64,000 nucleotides of DNA from Aliamphritea hakodatensis (GCF_024347195.1 NZ_AP025281.1:744001-808000); one strand, 5' to 3'; shown: positions 1-8,623, counted from the stretch's first letter. The notes: generated by a model not told the origin, from the sequence alone. Program-made: numbers and translations.

Positions 1-1
1 G

Positions 2-217
2 GTGGTGGAAAAGTATAAAGTGCCGGTGGTGCGGGCTGAGGAAACCCTTACTGCCGATATTGCCGATAAGCAGACAGCACAGATTCTGGGGATACCTGAA
101 AAATCTCCGGTGGTGGTGCTGGTGCGCCATACTTACAGCCGAAACAATAAGATGATTGAGTACCGTAAAACAGTTGGCCGGGCAGATAAATTCAGTTATA
201 AGGCTGAAATCCGTTAG
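2..217 (+). CDS. GntR-family regulator, C-terminal part (UTRA domain), truncated by window edge
   Basis: The reading frame is open at the left edge, so only the last 71 residues are visible. The stretch PVVVLVRHTYSRNNKMIEYR followed by a short strand and a stop is typical of the end of a UTRA ligand-binding domain of the HutC/FarR branch of GntR regulators. The DNA-binding domain lies outside the window. It reads toward the stress protein, transporter and CoA-dependent catabolic genes, so it is a reasonable candidate for their ligand-responsive repressor. That role is inference; the family call from the UTRA tail is fairly secure. Confidence 0.7.
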   Translation: MVEKYKVPVVRAEETLTADIADKQTAQILGIPEKSPVVVLVRHTYSRNNKMIEYRKTVGRADKFSYKAEIR

Positions 218-487
218 ATTTTTTCTTCTCTTTTCCCTTCTTAAATCTGCAGGTATCGCCGGATAATTTTACTTGCAGATATTTCATCTCACGCTTTTTG
301 TTCGCATTCTGAAGGTGCTTTCCGATAGGGTATGGCTGCGTTAAGTGATATGTTTTATATGACTTTTTATGTTCCCGTTCTGTTCACTTCCGGCTGTTAT
401 TAGGTAGTAAGAAAGACGTTATTCAGCCGCTCTGATTTTTCCTGAAGGGTATTTTTAAGCTTGACTTACAGAGCTGACCCGTTACGA

Positions 488-517
488 TCATATAAGTCAT
501 ATATATGAGTTATATGA
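488..517. promoter_or_regulatory. 30-bp near-perfect palindrome, candidate operator
   Basis: Outer arms TCATATAA (488-495) and TTATATGA (510-517) flank an inner TCATATATATGA (497-508); only one base pair of the 30-bp symmetry fails (G at 496 and G at 509). It lies about 90 bases before the stress-protein start. The half-site TGAGTTATATGA recurs in part upstream of the aldehyde dehydrogenase (4437-4455). Binding by the GntR-type regulator encoded just upstream is inferred. The rest of the 218-603 intergenic stretch shows no gene. Confidence 0.5.
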
Positions 518-603
518 AGTGTGTCGGTAGTCAGTGTCTGCCGATGTGTATTTCAGCCCTGAAGAGACGTTCTCTCAGGCAGACCATCACCGGAGACATT
601 CGC

Positions 604-1047
604 ATGTATAAAAAAATATGCGTCGCAGTAGACGGATCGGAAATGTCACTTCAGGCAGTGACCGCGGCGGCTGAAATTGCCACCGCTTTCAGCGCTGATT
701 TGCTGTTATTGCATGTCATCCGGCCAATGAAAATTCCCACGGAACTGGAACGCTACATAAAGAGTGATGATCTGGCCAAGCTGCGCTCTTCCGCGTTGGA
801 AGAGGTAGGTAAAGAAATTATGACCAAAGCGCTGGATGTGGCCAGTCAGCAGGGGGCTGAGCATGTAACCGCTAAAGTGGCAAAGGGTGATCCGGCCGGC
901 ACGATTATCAAGCAGGCAACGAAGTTTGAGGCCGATCTGATAGTGGTAGGCACCCGGGGGTTGGGTAAGGTGGAAGGCGCACTGATCGGCAGTATTTCCA
1001 GAAAAATAGCTGATATTTCATCAACCAGCATGCTGATAGTTAAGTAA
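604..1047 (+). CDS. Universal stress protein (UspA family)
   Basis: A 147-residue single-domain Usp fold protein. It opens with the usual MYKKICVAVDGSE strand and ends with an ATP-binding signature of the G-2x-G-9x-G(S/T) type (GTRG, then GS about nine residues later). The start at 604 is preferred over the upstream in-frame ATG at 505 because GGAG sits seven to eight bases before it and because the extra 33 residues have no family similarity. Usp proteins encoded beside solute transporters, such as TeaD beside the TeaABC TRAP transporter, modulate transport, and a similar partnership with the adjacent TctABC genes is a reasonable inference. Confidence 0.9.
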   Translation: MYKKICVAVDGSEMSLQAVTAAAEIATAFSADLLLLHVIRPMKIPTELERYIKSDDLAKLRSSALEEVGKEIMTKALDVASQQGAEHVTAKVAKGDPAGTIIKQATKFEADLIVVGTRGLGKVEGALIGSISRKIADISSTSMLIVK

Positions 1048-1128
1048 CCGGGCGTGGCCCACAGAATGTGTATAAATATTGCTGTAACTGACTGTAAAAA
1101 AAGATAAAAACCAAATGTCTGTTGGGTT

Positions 1129-1156
1129 TTTTAACGCTGGGCAAGCAGCGTTAAAA
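1129..1156. other. Perfect 11-bp inverted repeat, 6-nt loop
   Basis: TTTTAACGCTG and CAGCGTTAAAA are separated by GGCAAG in the gap between the stress protein and the transporter. There is no T-run right after the stem on either strand, so it is a weak intrinsic terminator at best; a 3' mRNA stabiliser or protein site is equally possible. Confidence 0.45.
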
Positions 1157-1246
1157 GCCCGATTAGCCCGAGATAAAATAACAACGACACCGTGGTGGAA
1201 GCAGACCCCAGTTCTGTTATGACTAAGCGGTGCAAGGGTGATAATG

Positions 1247-2791
1247 ATGCTAGAGTTTTTGCAATACCTTCCGGACGTATTCACGCCCTGGAATTTCCTC
1301 GTGCTGGTGCTTGGCACCGTGGGGGGCCTTATCCTCGGGGCGACTCCCGGTCTCAGCCCTACCATGGCGGTAGCGCTGCTTATTCCCTTTACCTTTCATA
1401 TGGAACCGGCCACCGGTCTGATTCTGTTGGGCGCTGCTTATACCGCGACTGTCGCCGGGGGCGCGGTCAGTGCCATCCTGCTGAGTATTCCCGGTGCACC
1501 GGCGAATATCGCCACCACTCTGGACGGTAATCCTCTGGCGAAACAGGGTAAGGCAACCGCAGCCCTGCATTACTGTTTTCTGGCCTCCTTCGTAGGCGGT
1601 GTTCTGGGTGTGCTGGTGCTGATTTTCTTCACGCCGACGCTGTCCCAGTGGGCGCTGGGCTTCGGTCCTTCCCATCTGTTCTGGGTGGCTATTCTTGGGG
1701 TGACGGTAATCGGTTCACTGGGCTCCGGGTCGGTGATCAAAGGCTTATTTGCCGGGTTTGTGGGGCTGTGGATATCCACCATTGGCTACGATCCGGTGCT
1801 GGGGGTGGAGCGCTTTAACTACAGTGAACATCTGGGTGGTGGCATCAATATTATTGCTGCCTTAGTCGGACTGTTCGCGATTCCGCAGGTGCTTTCAATG
1901 CTGACCCCCCAGGATCTGCCGGGCGGTGTTACCAAGTTTGCTATGGAAGCCCAGAGTATCGCTATGTCTGTCCGCGATACGCTGGTGCGCTGGAAGGCCC
2001 TGCTGGTGGGCAGTGTCATCGGTGTGGTTGTGGGGTTAATCCCCGGTGCCGGCGGGCAGATTGCCGGTCTGGTGTCTTATGACCAGACCAAGAAAATGAG
2101 CCGTGATAAAGCGAAATTCGGTAAAGGTGAGCCTGCCGGTGTGATCGCGGCTGAGTCGGCGAATAACGCAATGGTTGGTCCTTCGCTGGTACCGCTGCTG
2201 ACCCTGAGTGTTCCGGGGTCACCGACAGCCGCAGTGTTGCTGGGCGGTCTGCTGATCCACGGCCTGTTTCCTGGCCCGGCATTGTTCTCTGAGCATGGCC
2301 CGGTGGTCTGGACCTTCATTAACTCCCTGCTGGTCGGCCAGCTGCTGATGTGTATTTTCGGCATCATGATCAGCCGTTACAGCCGGTTTGTGATGGATAT
2401 CCCTGAATACTATATGGCGGCAGCAATCACTGTGCTGGCGGTGTTCGGTACCTTCAGTGTGCAAAACAGCTTCTCAGATGTATTCGTCATGATGGGGCTG
2501 GGGATCACCATGTATTTTGCCTCCAAAATCGGCTTCAGCCCTTCGCCGGTGGTGCTGGGCATTATCCTCGGGCCGATTGCTGAGACTAACTTCCTGCAGG
2601 GGCAGATCATCGCACAGGTGGGCGACGGTATGGTGCCGTATTTCTTCGGCGGTGCGCTGAATATCACCCTGGTCACCATTGTGGTGCTGTCGGTTGTGTA
2701 CAGCGTCTTCAGTGAAATGAAGGCCAAGCGACAGCTGCGAGCGGCACAGCAGGCCGATGATGACGGCTATGTTGTCGAGAAGGAGGCCTGA
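1247..2791 (+). CDS. tctA: Tripartite tricarboxylate transporter, large permease subunit (TctA family)
   Basis: A 514-residue integral membrane protein with about twelve hydrophobic segments. It carries the two glycine-proline loops characteristic of TctA: GATPGLSPTMAVAL near residue 30 and GLIPGAGGQIAGLVSYD near residue 265, followed by GEPAGVIAAESANNA. In the family it forms the channel that imports a carboxylate with cation gradient energy after delivery by a TctC receptor. In-frame starts exist at GTG 1238, ATG 1244 and ATG 1247; 1247 is chosen because AAGGGTGAT ends four bases before it. It is followed within two bases by tctB. The substrate is not visible from sequence; context suggests a sulfonated or C2 carboxylate. 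Confidence 0.93.
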   Translation: MLEFLQYLPDVFTPWNFLVLVLGTVGGLILGATPGLSPTMAVALLIPFTFHMEPATGLILLGAAYTATVAGGAVSAILLSIPGAPANIATTLDGNPLAKQGKATAALHYCFLASFVGGVLGVLVLIFFTPTLSQWALGFGPSHLFWVAILGVTVIGSLGSGSVIKGLFAGFVGLWISTIGYDPVLGVERFNYSEHLGGGINIIAALVGLFAIPQVLSMLTPQDLPGGVTKFAMEAQSIAMSVRDTLVRWKALLVGSVIGVVVGLIPGAGGQIAGLVSYDQTKKMSRDKAKFGKGEPAGVIAAESANNAMVGPSLVPLLTLSVPGSPTAAVLLGGLLIHGLFPGPALFSEHGPVVWTFINSLLVGQLLMCIFGIMISRYSRFVMDIPEYYMAAAITVLAVFGTFSVQNSFSDVFVMMGLGITMYFASKIGFSPSPVVLGIILGPIAETNFLQGQIIAQVGDGMVPYFFGGALNITLVTIVVLSVVYSVFSEMKAKRQLRAAQQADDDGYVVEKEA

Positions 2792-2793
2792 TC

Positions 2794-3291
2794 ATGTTAG
2801 CGAAACGTTTAACCGCACTTGGCGGGCTGGCGCTGGCGGTTCTGTTACTGAGCCTTGGAAGCAACGTTGAATACGGTGAGGAAGCGTATTTCTTTCCGAA
2901 TTTACTGACCTATTTTCTGTTCGGCTTCGCACTGGTTCTGCTGGTGACCGACGGTGAACTGCTGAGCTGGCTGAAGGATATTGCCGATTTTCTGTGGCGC
3001 TGGATGTTCGGCATTGTCGGGCAGGGTAATCCGGCCCGCTGGCCGGATGTAGTCCGGCTGATTCCGATGTTTATCATCATTCTGCTGTACCTGTACTTTG
3101 CCGATATTGTCGGTATGTACACCACGTCTTTTCTGGCTTTTGTACTGATTACGGTGATTTATACACCGCTGCGGCCAAGGAGCCGCTCAGTACTGAAGAA
3201 CACGGTGATAGGCGTGTTGTTTACCGGCGTGATTTATTTGATTTTCTCGGTGCTACTGCAATTGCAGACACCTTCCGCCTGGCTGATTTAG
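2794..3291 (+). CDS. tctB: Tripartite tricarboxylate transporter, small membrane subunit (TctB family)
   Basis: A 165-residue protein with four predicted membrane segments (about residues 7-24, 33-52, 83-105 and 130-158), the usual size and topology of TctB. The start two bases after the tctA stop is supported by AAGGAGG seven bases upstream. TctB associates with TctA in the inner membrane; its exact role is not well defined in the family. Gene order here is A-B-C, with the receptor gene last. Confidence 0.88.
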   Translation: MLAKRLTALGGLALAVLLLSLGSNVEYGEEAYFFPNLLTYFLFGFALVLLVTDGELLSWLKDIADFLWRWMFGIVGQGNPARWPDVVRLIPMFIIILLYLYFADIVGMYTTSFLAFVLITVIYTPLRPRSRSVLKNTVIGVLFTGVIYLIFSVLLQLQTPSAWLI

Positions 3292-3359
3292 CCGGGCATT
3301 GCATGACCCAAAATGCTCGATACAACAATAAATACAGTCCCTGGGACGAGGAGTTATCC

Positions 3360-4346
3360 ATGCTGAAAAAGATTACTAAAACCCTGCAAACTTCTGCGCT
3401 TGCGTTCGCCGTTGCAGGCAGCGCGCTGCTGCCACAGCTGGCACAGGCGGATGCCTATCCGGAACGTCCGGTGAGTATGGTGGTTTCTTATTCACCGGGT
3501 GGGGCAACGGATTTTCAGGCGCGTATCGTGACGATGCTGGCGGGGAATGAAGATTATCTGGGGCAGCCCATGGTTATCCTGAATAAACCCGGTGCCGGCG
3601 GTAAAGTTGGCTGGGATTTCTTTGCCTCTAAAGCGAAAAAGAACGGCTATGAACTGGCGGCGTATAACGTACCGCATTTCATTGCCCAGTCGATCGTTTT
3701 CAAGACCAAATATAATATCGATAATCTGGAACCAATTGCCAACTGGGGGGCGGACCCGGCGGTACTGATCGTCGGTAAAGACAGCCCGTTTAATACCCTT
3801 GAAGACCTGATGAACTATGCGAAGGAAAATCCGGGTAAGGTGACGTTCTCCGGGGCCGGTTTATATGTCGGTCATCACATCGCATATCTGCAGTTTGCCA
3901 AGGCATCCGGCCTGAAACTGACCTACGTGCCACATAAAGGAGGCACCCCGGCAATGAAGAGCGTTATGGGTGGCCAGGTGAAGGCCGGCTTCAATAACCT
4001 GTCGGATGCGTTCCGTAACCGTGACAGTGTGAAGATTCTGGCAGTGGCTGATCTGGAGCGGAATAAGGAGTTCCTGCCGGATGTACCAACGTTCATGGAA
4101 CAGGGGGTTGAGGTGGATGATTCCAGCGTTAACTTCCGTGGCATCATGGCCCGTAAAGGTACCCCTGACGAGGTGGTGGATTATCTGGCACAGCGTGTGC
4201 CGATGATGTTTGAAGACAAGAAAACCCTCAAAAAAATGGATTCCGCCGGCTCTCCGGTACGGATCATTCCCCGTGAAGAGGTCATCACCATGTGGAAAGA
4301 GCGTGAGGCCTATCTGAAAGAGCTGTTAGCCGATCTGAAAAAGTAA
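3360..4346 (+). CDS. tctC: Tripartite tricarboxylate transporter periplasmic receptor (TctC/Bug family)
   Basis: A 328-residue exported binding protein. A Sec signal peptide runs to about residue 31 with probable cleavage after LAQA, before DAYPERPV, the usual beginning of mature Bug proteins. The motif VSYSPGGATDFQAR and later HKGGTPAMKSVMGGQV are the conserved ligand-pocket loops of the family. The start at 3360 is chosen because GAGGAG lies six bases upstream and it gives a clean signal peptide; an in-frame ATG 19 codons earlier has neither. It would capture the substrate and hand it to TctA/TctB. The ligand is inferred, not seen. Confidence 0.93.
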   Translation: MLKKITKTLQTSALAFAVAGSALLPQLAQADAYPERPVSMVVSYSPGGATDFQARIVTMLAGNEDYLGQPMVILNKPGAGGKVGWDFFASKAKKNGYELAAYNVPHFIAQSIVFKTKYNIDNLEPIANWGADPAVLIVGKDSPFNTLEDLMNYAKENPGKVTFSGAGLYVGHHIAYLQFAKASGLKLTYVPHKGGTPAMKSVMGGQVKAGFNNLSDAFRNRDSVKILAVADLERNKEFLPDVPTFMEQGVEVDDSSVNFRGIMARKGTPDEVVDYLAQRVPMMFEDKKTLKKMDSAGSPVRIIPREEVITMWKEREAYLKELLADLKK

Positions 4347-4362
4347 CGGCTGCCTGAATCAG

Positions 4363-4392
4363 CACTGATGCCTGGGTAATCCTGCATCAGTG
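4363..4392. other. 9-bp inverted repeat downstream of tctC
   Basis: CACTGATGC (4363-4371) and GCATCAGTG (4384-4392) are perfect inverted copies separated by 12 bases, 16 bases after the tctC stop. No T-run follows. It may slow transcription or protect the transporter mRNA from 3' decay. Confidence 0.4.
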
Positions 4393-4395
4393 AAG

Positions 4396-4419
4396 GGCAG
4401 CGTACAGCTGTATGCTGCC
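4396..4419. other. 24-bp imperfect palindrome
   Basis: GGCAGCGTACAG (4396-4407) abuts CTGTATGCTGCC (4408-4419), a dyad with no spacer and one non-Watson-Crick pair. The lack of a loop favours a protein-binding site over an RNA hairpin. It lies about 65 bases before the aldehyde dehydrogenase start. Confidence 0.4.
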
Positions 4420-4436
4420 TGATCTACACATATAGC

Positions 4437-4461
4437 TGAGTTATGAGAGTTATATCAATAT
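4437..4461. promoter_or_regulatory. Candidate operator sharing half-sites with 488-517
   Basis: TGAGTTATGA (4437-4446) and GAGTTATAT (4447-4455) lie in tandem just before the aldehyde dehydrogenase gene. GAGTTATAT is identical to 507-515 in the palindrome upstream of the stress protein. Shared sites before two transcription units of one pathway suggest common regulation; this is inferred. Confidence 0.4.
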
Positions 4462-4482
4462 CCGGATCAGTGGAGATTTGTT

Positions 4483-5886
4483 ATGTCATTATCACCGGAA
4501 CAAGCGGTCGCAGAACTGGTTGCCAAAGCCCGGACGGCGCAGGCGATCTTCGACGAGTATAACCAGGCGCAGGTAGACGAAGTGGTTACCGCTGCCGCCT
4601 GGGCGCTGATTAATCCTGAAAATAATGCCCGGCTGGCAGAGCTGGCAGTGGAAGAGACCGGTCTGGGTAACGTTAAAGATAAAATTACCAAGAATCACCG
4701 CAAGACCTTAGGGCTGTTGCGGGATTTACAGCAGGCGAAAACGGTTGGGATCATCAGTGAAGACCCGGCAAACGGCATGGTGGAAATTGGCCGGCCGGTG
4801 GGCGTCGTGGGGGTGATTGTGCCTTCGACCAATCCGATCGCCACGCCGATGAATAATATGCTCAACGCCCTTAAGTGCCGCAATGCCATCATCCTTGCGC
4901 CGTCACCGAAAGGTCAGCCGTCCTGTACCCGGTTACTTGAGCTGGTGCACCGGGAGCTGGACCGGGTGGGCGCGCCCCGTGATCTGGTGCAACAGTTACC
5001 GACCCCGGTGAGCAAGGTGCTCAGCCAGGAAATGCTCAGTCAGGTAGATCATATTGTTGCCACCGGTTCACAGAACAATGTCCGGGCGGCGTATACCAGC
5101 GGTACACCTGCCTTTGGGGTGGGGGCGGGTAACGTCACGGTGATTGTGGATGAAACCGCAGATCTTGCCGATGCCGCTGCCAAGATTAAAGCCTCGAAAA
5201 CCTTTGATAATGCCACCAGTTGCTCTTCTGAGAATTCAGTGATTATCGTGGATGCCGTGTATGACGCCATGCTGGCCGAACTGGCACAGGTGAACGGCGC
5301 GTTGCTGAACAGTGACGAGAAGCAGCAACTGCAGGCAGCCATGTGGCATGACGGCCACTTAAACCGTCATGTGCTGGCGAAGCCTGTCGCGGATGTCTGT
5401 GCGGTGGCAGGGCTGAGCAGGGAAGGGCTGAAAGACAGCGATTTCCTGATGGTAACCGAAACCGACGCCGGCGCGGATGCGCCCTTCAGCGGTGAAAAGA
5501 TGTCACTGGTATTAACCGTTTACCGGGCCAGCGATTATGCCGCAGCCAAAGTAAAGGCCGGTGAAATTCTGGATTACATGGGCAAAGGGCACTCACTGGG
5601 GATTCATACCACGGATGCAGACCGCCCGGTGGAACTTGGCGAAACCATGCCGGTGTGCCGGGTCATTGTTAATCAGGCGCACTGTTTTGCCACGGGGGGC
5701 AGTTTTGATAATGCGCTGCCGTTTTCCCTGTCGATGGGGTGTGGTTCCTGGGGCGGGAATATTACCGACCAGAACGTGCACTACCGGCAGTACATGAATA
5801 TTACCCGGGTGGTGCGGACGATCCCTCCCAGAGAAGTGTCAGTGGATGACATTTTCGGTGACTACAAAAGGAAGTATCTGTCATGA
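4483..5886 (+). CDS. sauS: CoA-acylating aldehyde dehydrogenase, probable sulfoacetaldehyde dehydrogenase (acylating)
   Basis: A 467-residue member of the acylating aldehyde dehydrogenase group (as in EutE, PduP, SucD and the N-terminal half of AdhE). The catalytic cysteine is Cys247 in NATSCSSENSV, and VGVVGVIVPSTNPIATPMNN near residues 107-126 is the nucleotide-binding region. It interconverts an acyl-CoA and an aldehyde with NAD(P)H. The immediate partner is an acyl-CoA ligase overlapping by four bases, the pair order described for sauS and sauT of Cupriavidus necator sulfoacetate degradation. I therefore call sulfoacetyl-CoA to sulfoacetaldehyde, by context. The enzyme class is certain, the substrate moderately so. 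No sulfoacetaldehyde acetyltransferase is in the window. Confidence 0.72.
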   Translation: MSLSPEQAVAELVAKARTAQAIFDEYNQAQVDEVVTAAAWALINPENNARLAELAVEETGLGNVKDKITKNHRKTLGLLRDLQQAKTVGIISEDPANGMVEIGRPVGVVGVIVPSTNPIATPMNNMLNALKCRNAIILAPSPKGQPSCTRLLELVHRELDRVGAPRDLVQQLPTPVSKVLSQEMLSQVDHIVATGSQNNVRAAYTSGTPAFGVGAGNVTVIVDETADLADAAAKIKASKTFDNATSCSSENSVIIVDAVYDAMLAELAQVNGALLNSDEKQQLQAAMWHDGHLNRHVLAKPVADVCAVAGLSREGLKDSDFLMVTETDAGADAPFSGEKMSLVLTVYRASDYAAAKVKAGEILDYMGKGHSLGIHTTDADRPVELGETMPVCRVIVNQAHCFATGGSFDNALPFSLSMGCGSWGGNITDQNVHYRQYMNITRVVRTIPPREVSVDDIFGDYKRKYLS

Positions 5887-7448
5887 ATAGCACACTATAT
5901 ACGCCACCGGCGCAGAGCATCCGTGCGGTTATTGAACACTTCGCAGCCAGTCAGCCGGCGCAGGTTTTTGTCCGCTTCCCGGAAACCGGGGAGCAGTTAA
6001 CCTATGCGCAGCTGCTTGGGGACGTGCGCCGGTATGCCGGTTACTTGGCGGCCCTTGAGGTAAAACAGGGGGATACCGTTTCCTTCATGATGGGCAACGG
6101 TAAAACAACCTTGCTGTTGTTCCTGGCCAGCCTCTATGCCGGCTGTGTGTCATCGCCGCTGAACCCTGCTGCAGGGCCTGATCAGATTGAGTATGTACTG
6201 GACCATTCGGATAGCTGCATTGTATTTACCTCTGACGCTTTCAGCGATCAGGTAAGGGGTGCAGCAGCCCGGCTGGACCGCCCTGTCGCCATCATTCTGT
6301 GTGATGTGGATAAAGGACCGCAATGGCCTGCCGGTACCTTGCCTGTACAAACACCCAACCTGACAGTGGGGGCCGGTGACGATGGCCTGCTGATGTATAC
6401 CTCCGGGACGACCGGCCGGCCAAAAGGGGTGATCCTGACCCATAAGAATCTGCTGGCAGGGGGGATGAACACCGCCGTTGCCCATGAACTGAGTGCTGCC
6501 GACCGGGCGCTGTGTGTATTGCCGCTGTGCCATATCAATGCCCAGTGTGTGACGGTTATGGCACCGCTGGCCAGTGGTGGCAGTCTGGTTATGCCGCACA
6601 GTTTTAGCGTGTCTTCGTTCTGGGGATGGGTAACGGATCACGGGGTGAGCTGGTTTTCAGTCGTACCGACCATCGTTTCCTACCTGATGCACCATGAAGG
6701 GCCGCTGAGCGGTGATGCCCTGAAAGATGCCCTTAAAGGTGTCCGCTTTGGCCGCTCAGCATCGGCAGCACTGCCGCCGGCATTGCATGCCGGGTTTGAG
6801 GAAAAGTTTGGTATCCCTCTGGTGGAAACTATGGGGCTGACGGAAACCTCTGCACAGATTTTGTCTAACCCTATGCCACCTAAAGTGAATAAATACGGCT
6901 CGCCAGGCATTGCCTTCGGGACTGAAATCAAGGTGGTCGATGAGCAGGGGGGAGAGCAGCCTGCCGGCGAAGAAGGTGAACTGATGGTGCGGGGAGACTG
7001 TGTGATGCGCTGTTACTACAAGAACCCTGATGCCAGCGCTGAAGCACTGGAAAGTGACGGCTGGCTGCACACCGGTGATCTGGCCCGGCAGGATGAAGAA
7101 GGCTTTATTTTCATTACCGGCCGGCTCAAAGAGCTGATCATCAAAGGAGGGGAAAACATCGCTCCGCGGGAAATAGATGATGTGCTGTATTCACACCCTA
7201 AGGTGATCGAAGCTGGTGCCGTTGGCGTGGATGATGAGCATTATGGCCAGGAGGTCGTGGCCTGTGTGGTCACCCGGGAGTCCGCCAGTGTGTCAGCTGA
7301 TGAGCTGATTGATTTTTGCCGCAATAAACTCGGTAAGATCAAAACCCCGAAACAGATCTTTTTCTTTGATGATCTGCCCAAGGGACCATCCGGTAAGGTG
7401 CAACGCCTGAAACTGGTGGATCAGCTGAAGGCCCGTCAGTCGATCTGA
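5883..7448 (+). CDS. sauT: AMP-forming acyl-CoA ligase, probable sulfoacetate-CoA ligase
   Basis: A 521-residue ANL-superfamily adenylating enzyme. The P-loop-like motif YTSGTTGRPKGV lies near residues 171-182, the adenine-binding region and hinge GWLHTGDLARQDEEGF near 393-408, and the C-terminal catalytic lysine is Lys505 in GPSGKVQR. The start codon overlaps the stop of the upstream dehydrogenase (ATGA), so the two are translationally coupled. In the proposed route it activates sulfoacetate to sulfoacetyl-CoA for the dehydrogenase. Oxalyl-CoA or other short-chain carboxylate ligases belong to the same branch, so the substrate depends on the operon context. A strong terminator follows. Confidence 0.7.
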   Translation: MNSTLYTPPAQSIRAVIEHFAASQPAQVFVRFPETGEQLTYAQLLGDVRRYAGYLAALEVKQGDTVSFMMGNGKTTLLLFLASLYAGCVSSPLNPAAGPDQIEYVLDHSDSCIVFTSDAFSDQVRGAAARLDRPVAIILCDVDKGPQWPAGTLPVQTPNLTVGAGDDGLLMYTSGTTGRPKGVILTHKNLLAGGMNTAVAHELSAADRALCVLPLCHINAQCVTVMAPLASGGSLVMPHSFSVSSFWGWVTDHGVSWFSVVPTIVSYLMHHEGPLSGDALKDALKGVRFGRSASAALPPALHAGFEEKFGIPLVETMGLTETSAQILSNPMPPKVNKYGSPGIAFGTEIKVVDEQGGEQPAGEEGELMVRGDCVMRCYYKNPDASAEALESDGWLHTGDLARQDEEGFIFITGRLKELIIKGGENIAPREIDDVLYSHPKVIEAGAVGVDDEHYGQEVVACVVTRESASVSADELIDFCRNKLGKIKTPKQIFFFDDLPKGPSGKVQRLKLVDQLKARQSI

Positions 7449-7505
7449 TTCATCATGACTGGATAAGTTTGTCCTGACCGGGCCGGTGTGCCGGCTTGTC
7501 TTCTT

Positions 7506-7536
7506 GCAGGGTAGTGAGCCCTACCCTGCATTTTTT
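7506..7536 (+). terminator. Rho-independent terminator of the ligase operon
   Basis: GCAGGGTAG and CTACCCTGC form a perfect 9-bp stem with the loop TGAGCC, followed by ATTTTTT. It lies about 57 bases after the acyl-CoA ligase stop and closes the operon. Confidence 0.9.
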
Positions 7537-7689
7537 CTCTACCTCTCATTTCGGGCATTGCCCGGGCCGGATCGCAACTAGTATTAAGCGGTACAGGGCA
7601 TGGGTGTGGCTGTTTTATGCCTTTTCCTGTGCTGATAACGGTTTTTGTCCCGGATTACGGGGCAGCGGTACTGGCCTGAGGTGTTGTGT

Positions 7690-8622
7690 ATGACTGTGAG
7701 TGATGTGGCAGAGCGGAGTGTGGAGACGGATGACGCCTGGATCAGCGGGCAAAACCGGGACTGTGAGGATCTGACGCAGCGGCTGGAAAGACGCGCCCGT
7801 TCAGGGCGGCCTATGCTGGGCTTTAAGCTTAACGGTTGTGAGTTGCCGAACATCAGTCTGGTGAACCATCATGCGAAGCAGGGCTTCCGGTTGCATAACG
7901 CTGACCTGTACCGGGCGAATCTCAGAGGTGCACATTGTTTTATGCTGGATCTTTCCGGCAGTTCACTGATGAAGGCGGATCTTACCGGGGCGAATCTTCA
8001 CTGTGCCAATCTGACCGGCTGTAACCTGTTAGGCACCCGGTTTAACCATGCCAGGCTGGAGCATGTGATCTGGGGCGATAAGGTCCTGCAGGAACAACAG
8101 GCGGAAGTTGCGGCTACCGAGGAGGAGCGTCAGGATCTCTACCAGCAGGCTGAAGAGATTTACCGGCATTTGCGCAAGGTGTTTGAGACCGAGGGGCTGT
8201 TCCAGAAGGCCGGTTATTTCTTTGAACGGGAAATGGTGGTGCGGCGTAAACAAATGCCGAAATGGTCGGTGCCACGGTTGTTTTCCAAGCTGGTGGATCT
8301 GTTCTGCGGCTACGGTGAACAGCCGCTTCGGGTCATCGTCTTCAGCAATATCATCATTCTGTTATTTGCCATGCTGTACTTTATTTCGGGGGTCAGTTTT
8401 GCCGGAGAACAGCTGGCGTACCGGAGCGGCTCCGGGCTGGAACAGAACGCAACGGCGTTTCTGGACAGCCTGTACTTCAGCGTGGTGACCTTTACGACCC
8501 TGGGGTATGGGGATATCACCCCGCTGGGGTTGTCGAGGCTGTTCGCTGCCTGTGAAGCACTGATGGGCAGTTTTACCCTGGCCTTGTTTGTGGTGGTATT
8601 CGTTAAGAAAATGACTCGCTGA
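7690..8622 (+). CDS. Pentapeptide-repeat protein fused to a two-TM potassium channel
   Basis: A 310-residue protein with two parts. Residues about 50-120 hold A(D/N)LXX pentapeptide repeats (NADLYRANLRGAHC, KADLTGANLHCANLTGCNLLG), which fold as a right-handed beta helix. After a charged linker comes an ion-channel module: a membrane helix near residues 216-240, a pore loop with filter TTLGYGD (Thr269-Asp275) and a second helix to the C terminus. TLGYGD is the K+-selectivity signature. The ATG at 7690 is chosen over TTG 7645 because GAGGTG lies six bases upstream. The repeats are presumably cytoplasmic and could gate the pore or bind a partner; that is inference. It stands alone between two operons and converges on argP. 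Confidence 0.88.
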   Translation: MTVSDVAERSVETDDAWISGQNRDCEDLTQRLERRARSGRPMLGFKLNGCELPNISLVNHHAKQGFRLHNADLYRANLRGAHCFMLDLSGSSLMKADLTGANLHCANLTGCNLLGTRFNHARLEHVIWGDKVLQEQQAEVAATEEERQDLYQQAEEIYRHLRKVFETEGLFQKAGYFFEREMVVRRKQMPKWSVPRLFSKLVDLFCGYGEQPLRVIVFSNIIILLFAMLYFISGVSFAGEQLAYRSGSGLEQNATAFLDSLYFSVVTFTTLGYGDITPLGLSRLFAACEALMGSFTLALFVVVFVKKMTR

Positions 8623-8623
8623 C

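Noticed and set aside
505..603. Upstream 33-codon extension of the universal stress protein
   Set aside because: No family similarity, no ribosome site, and the ATG lies inside the 30-bp palindrome; the start at 604 has GGAG at good distance.
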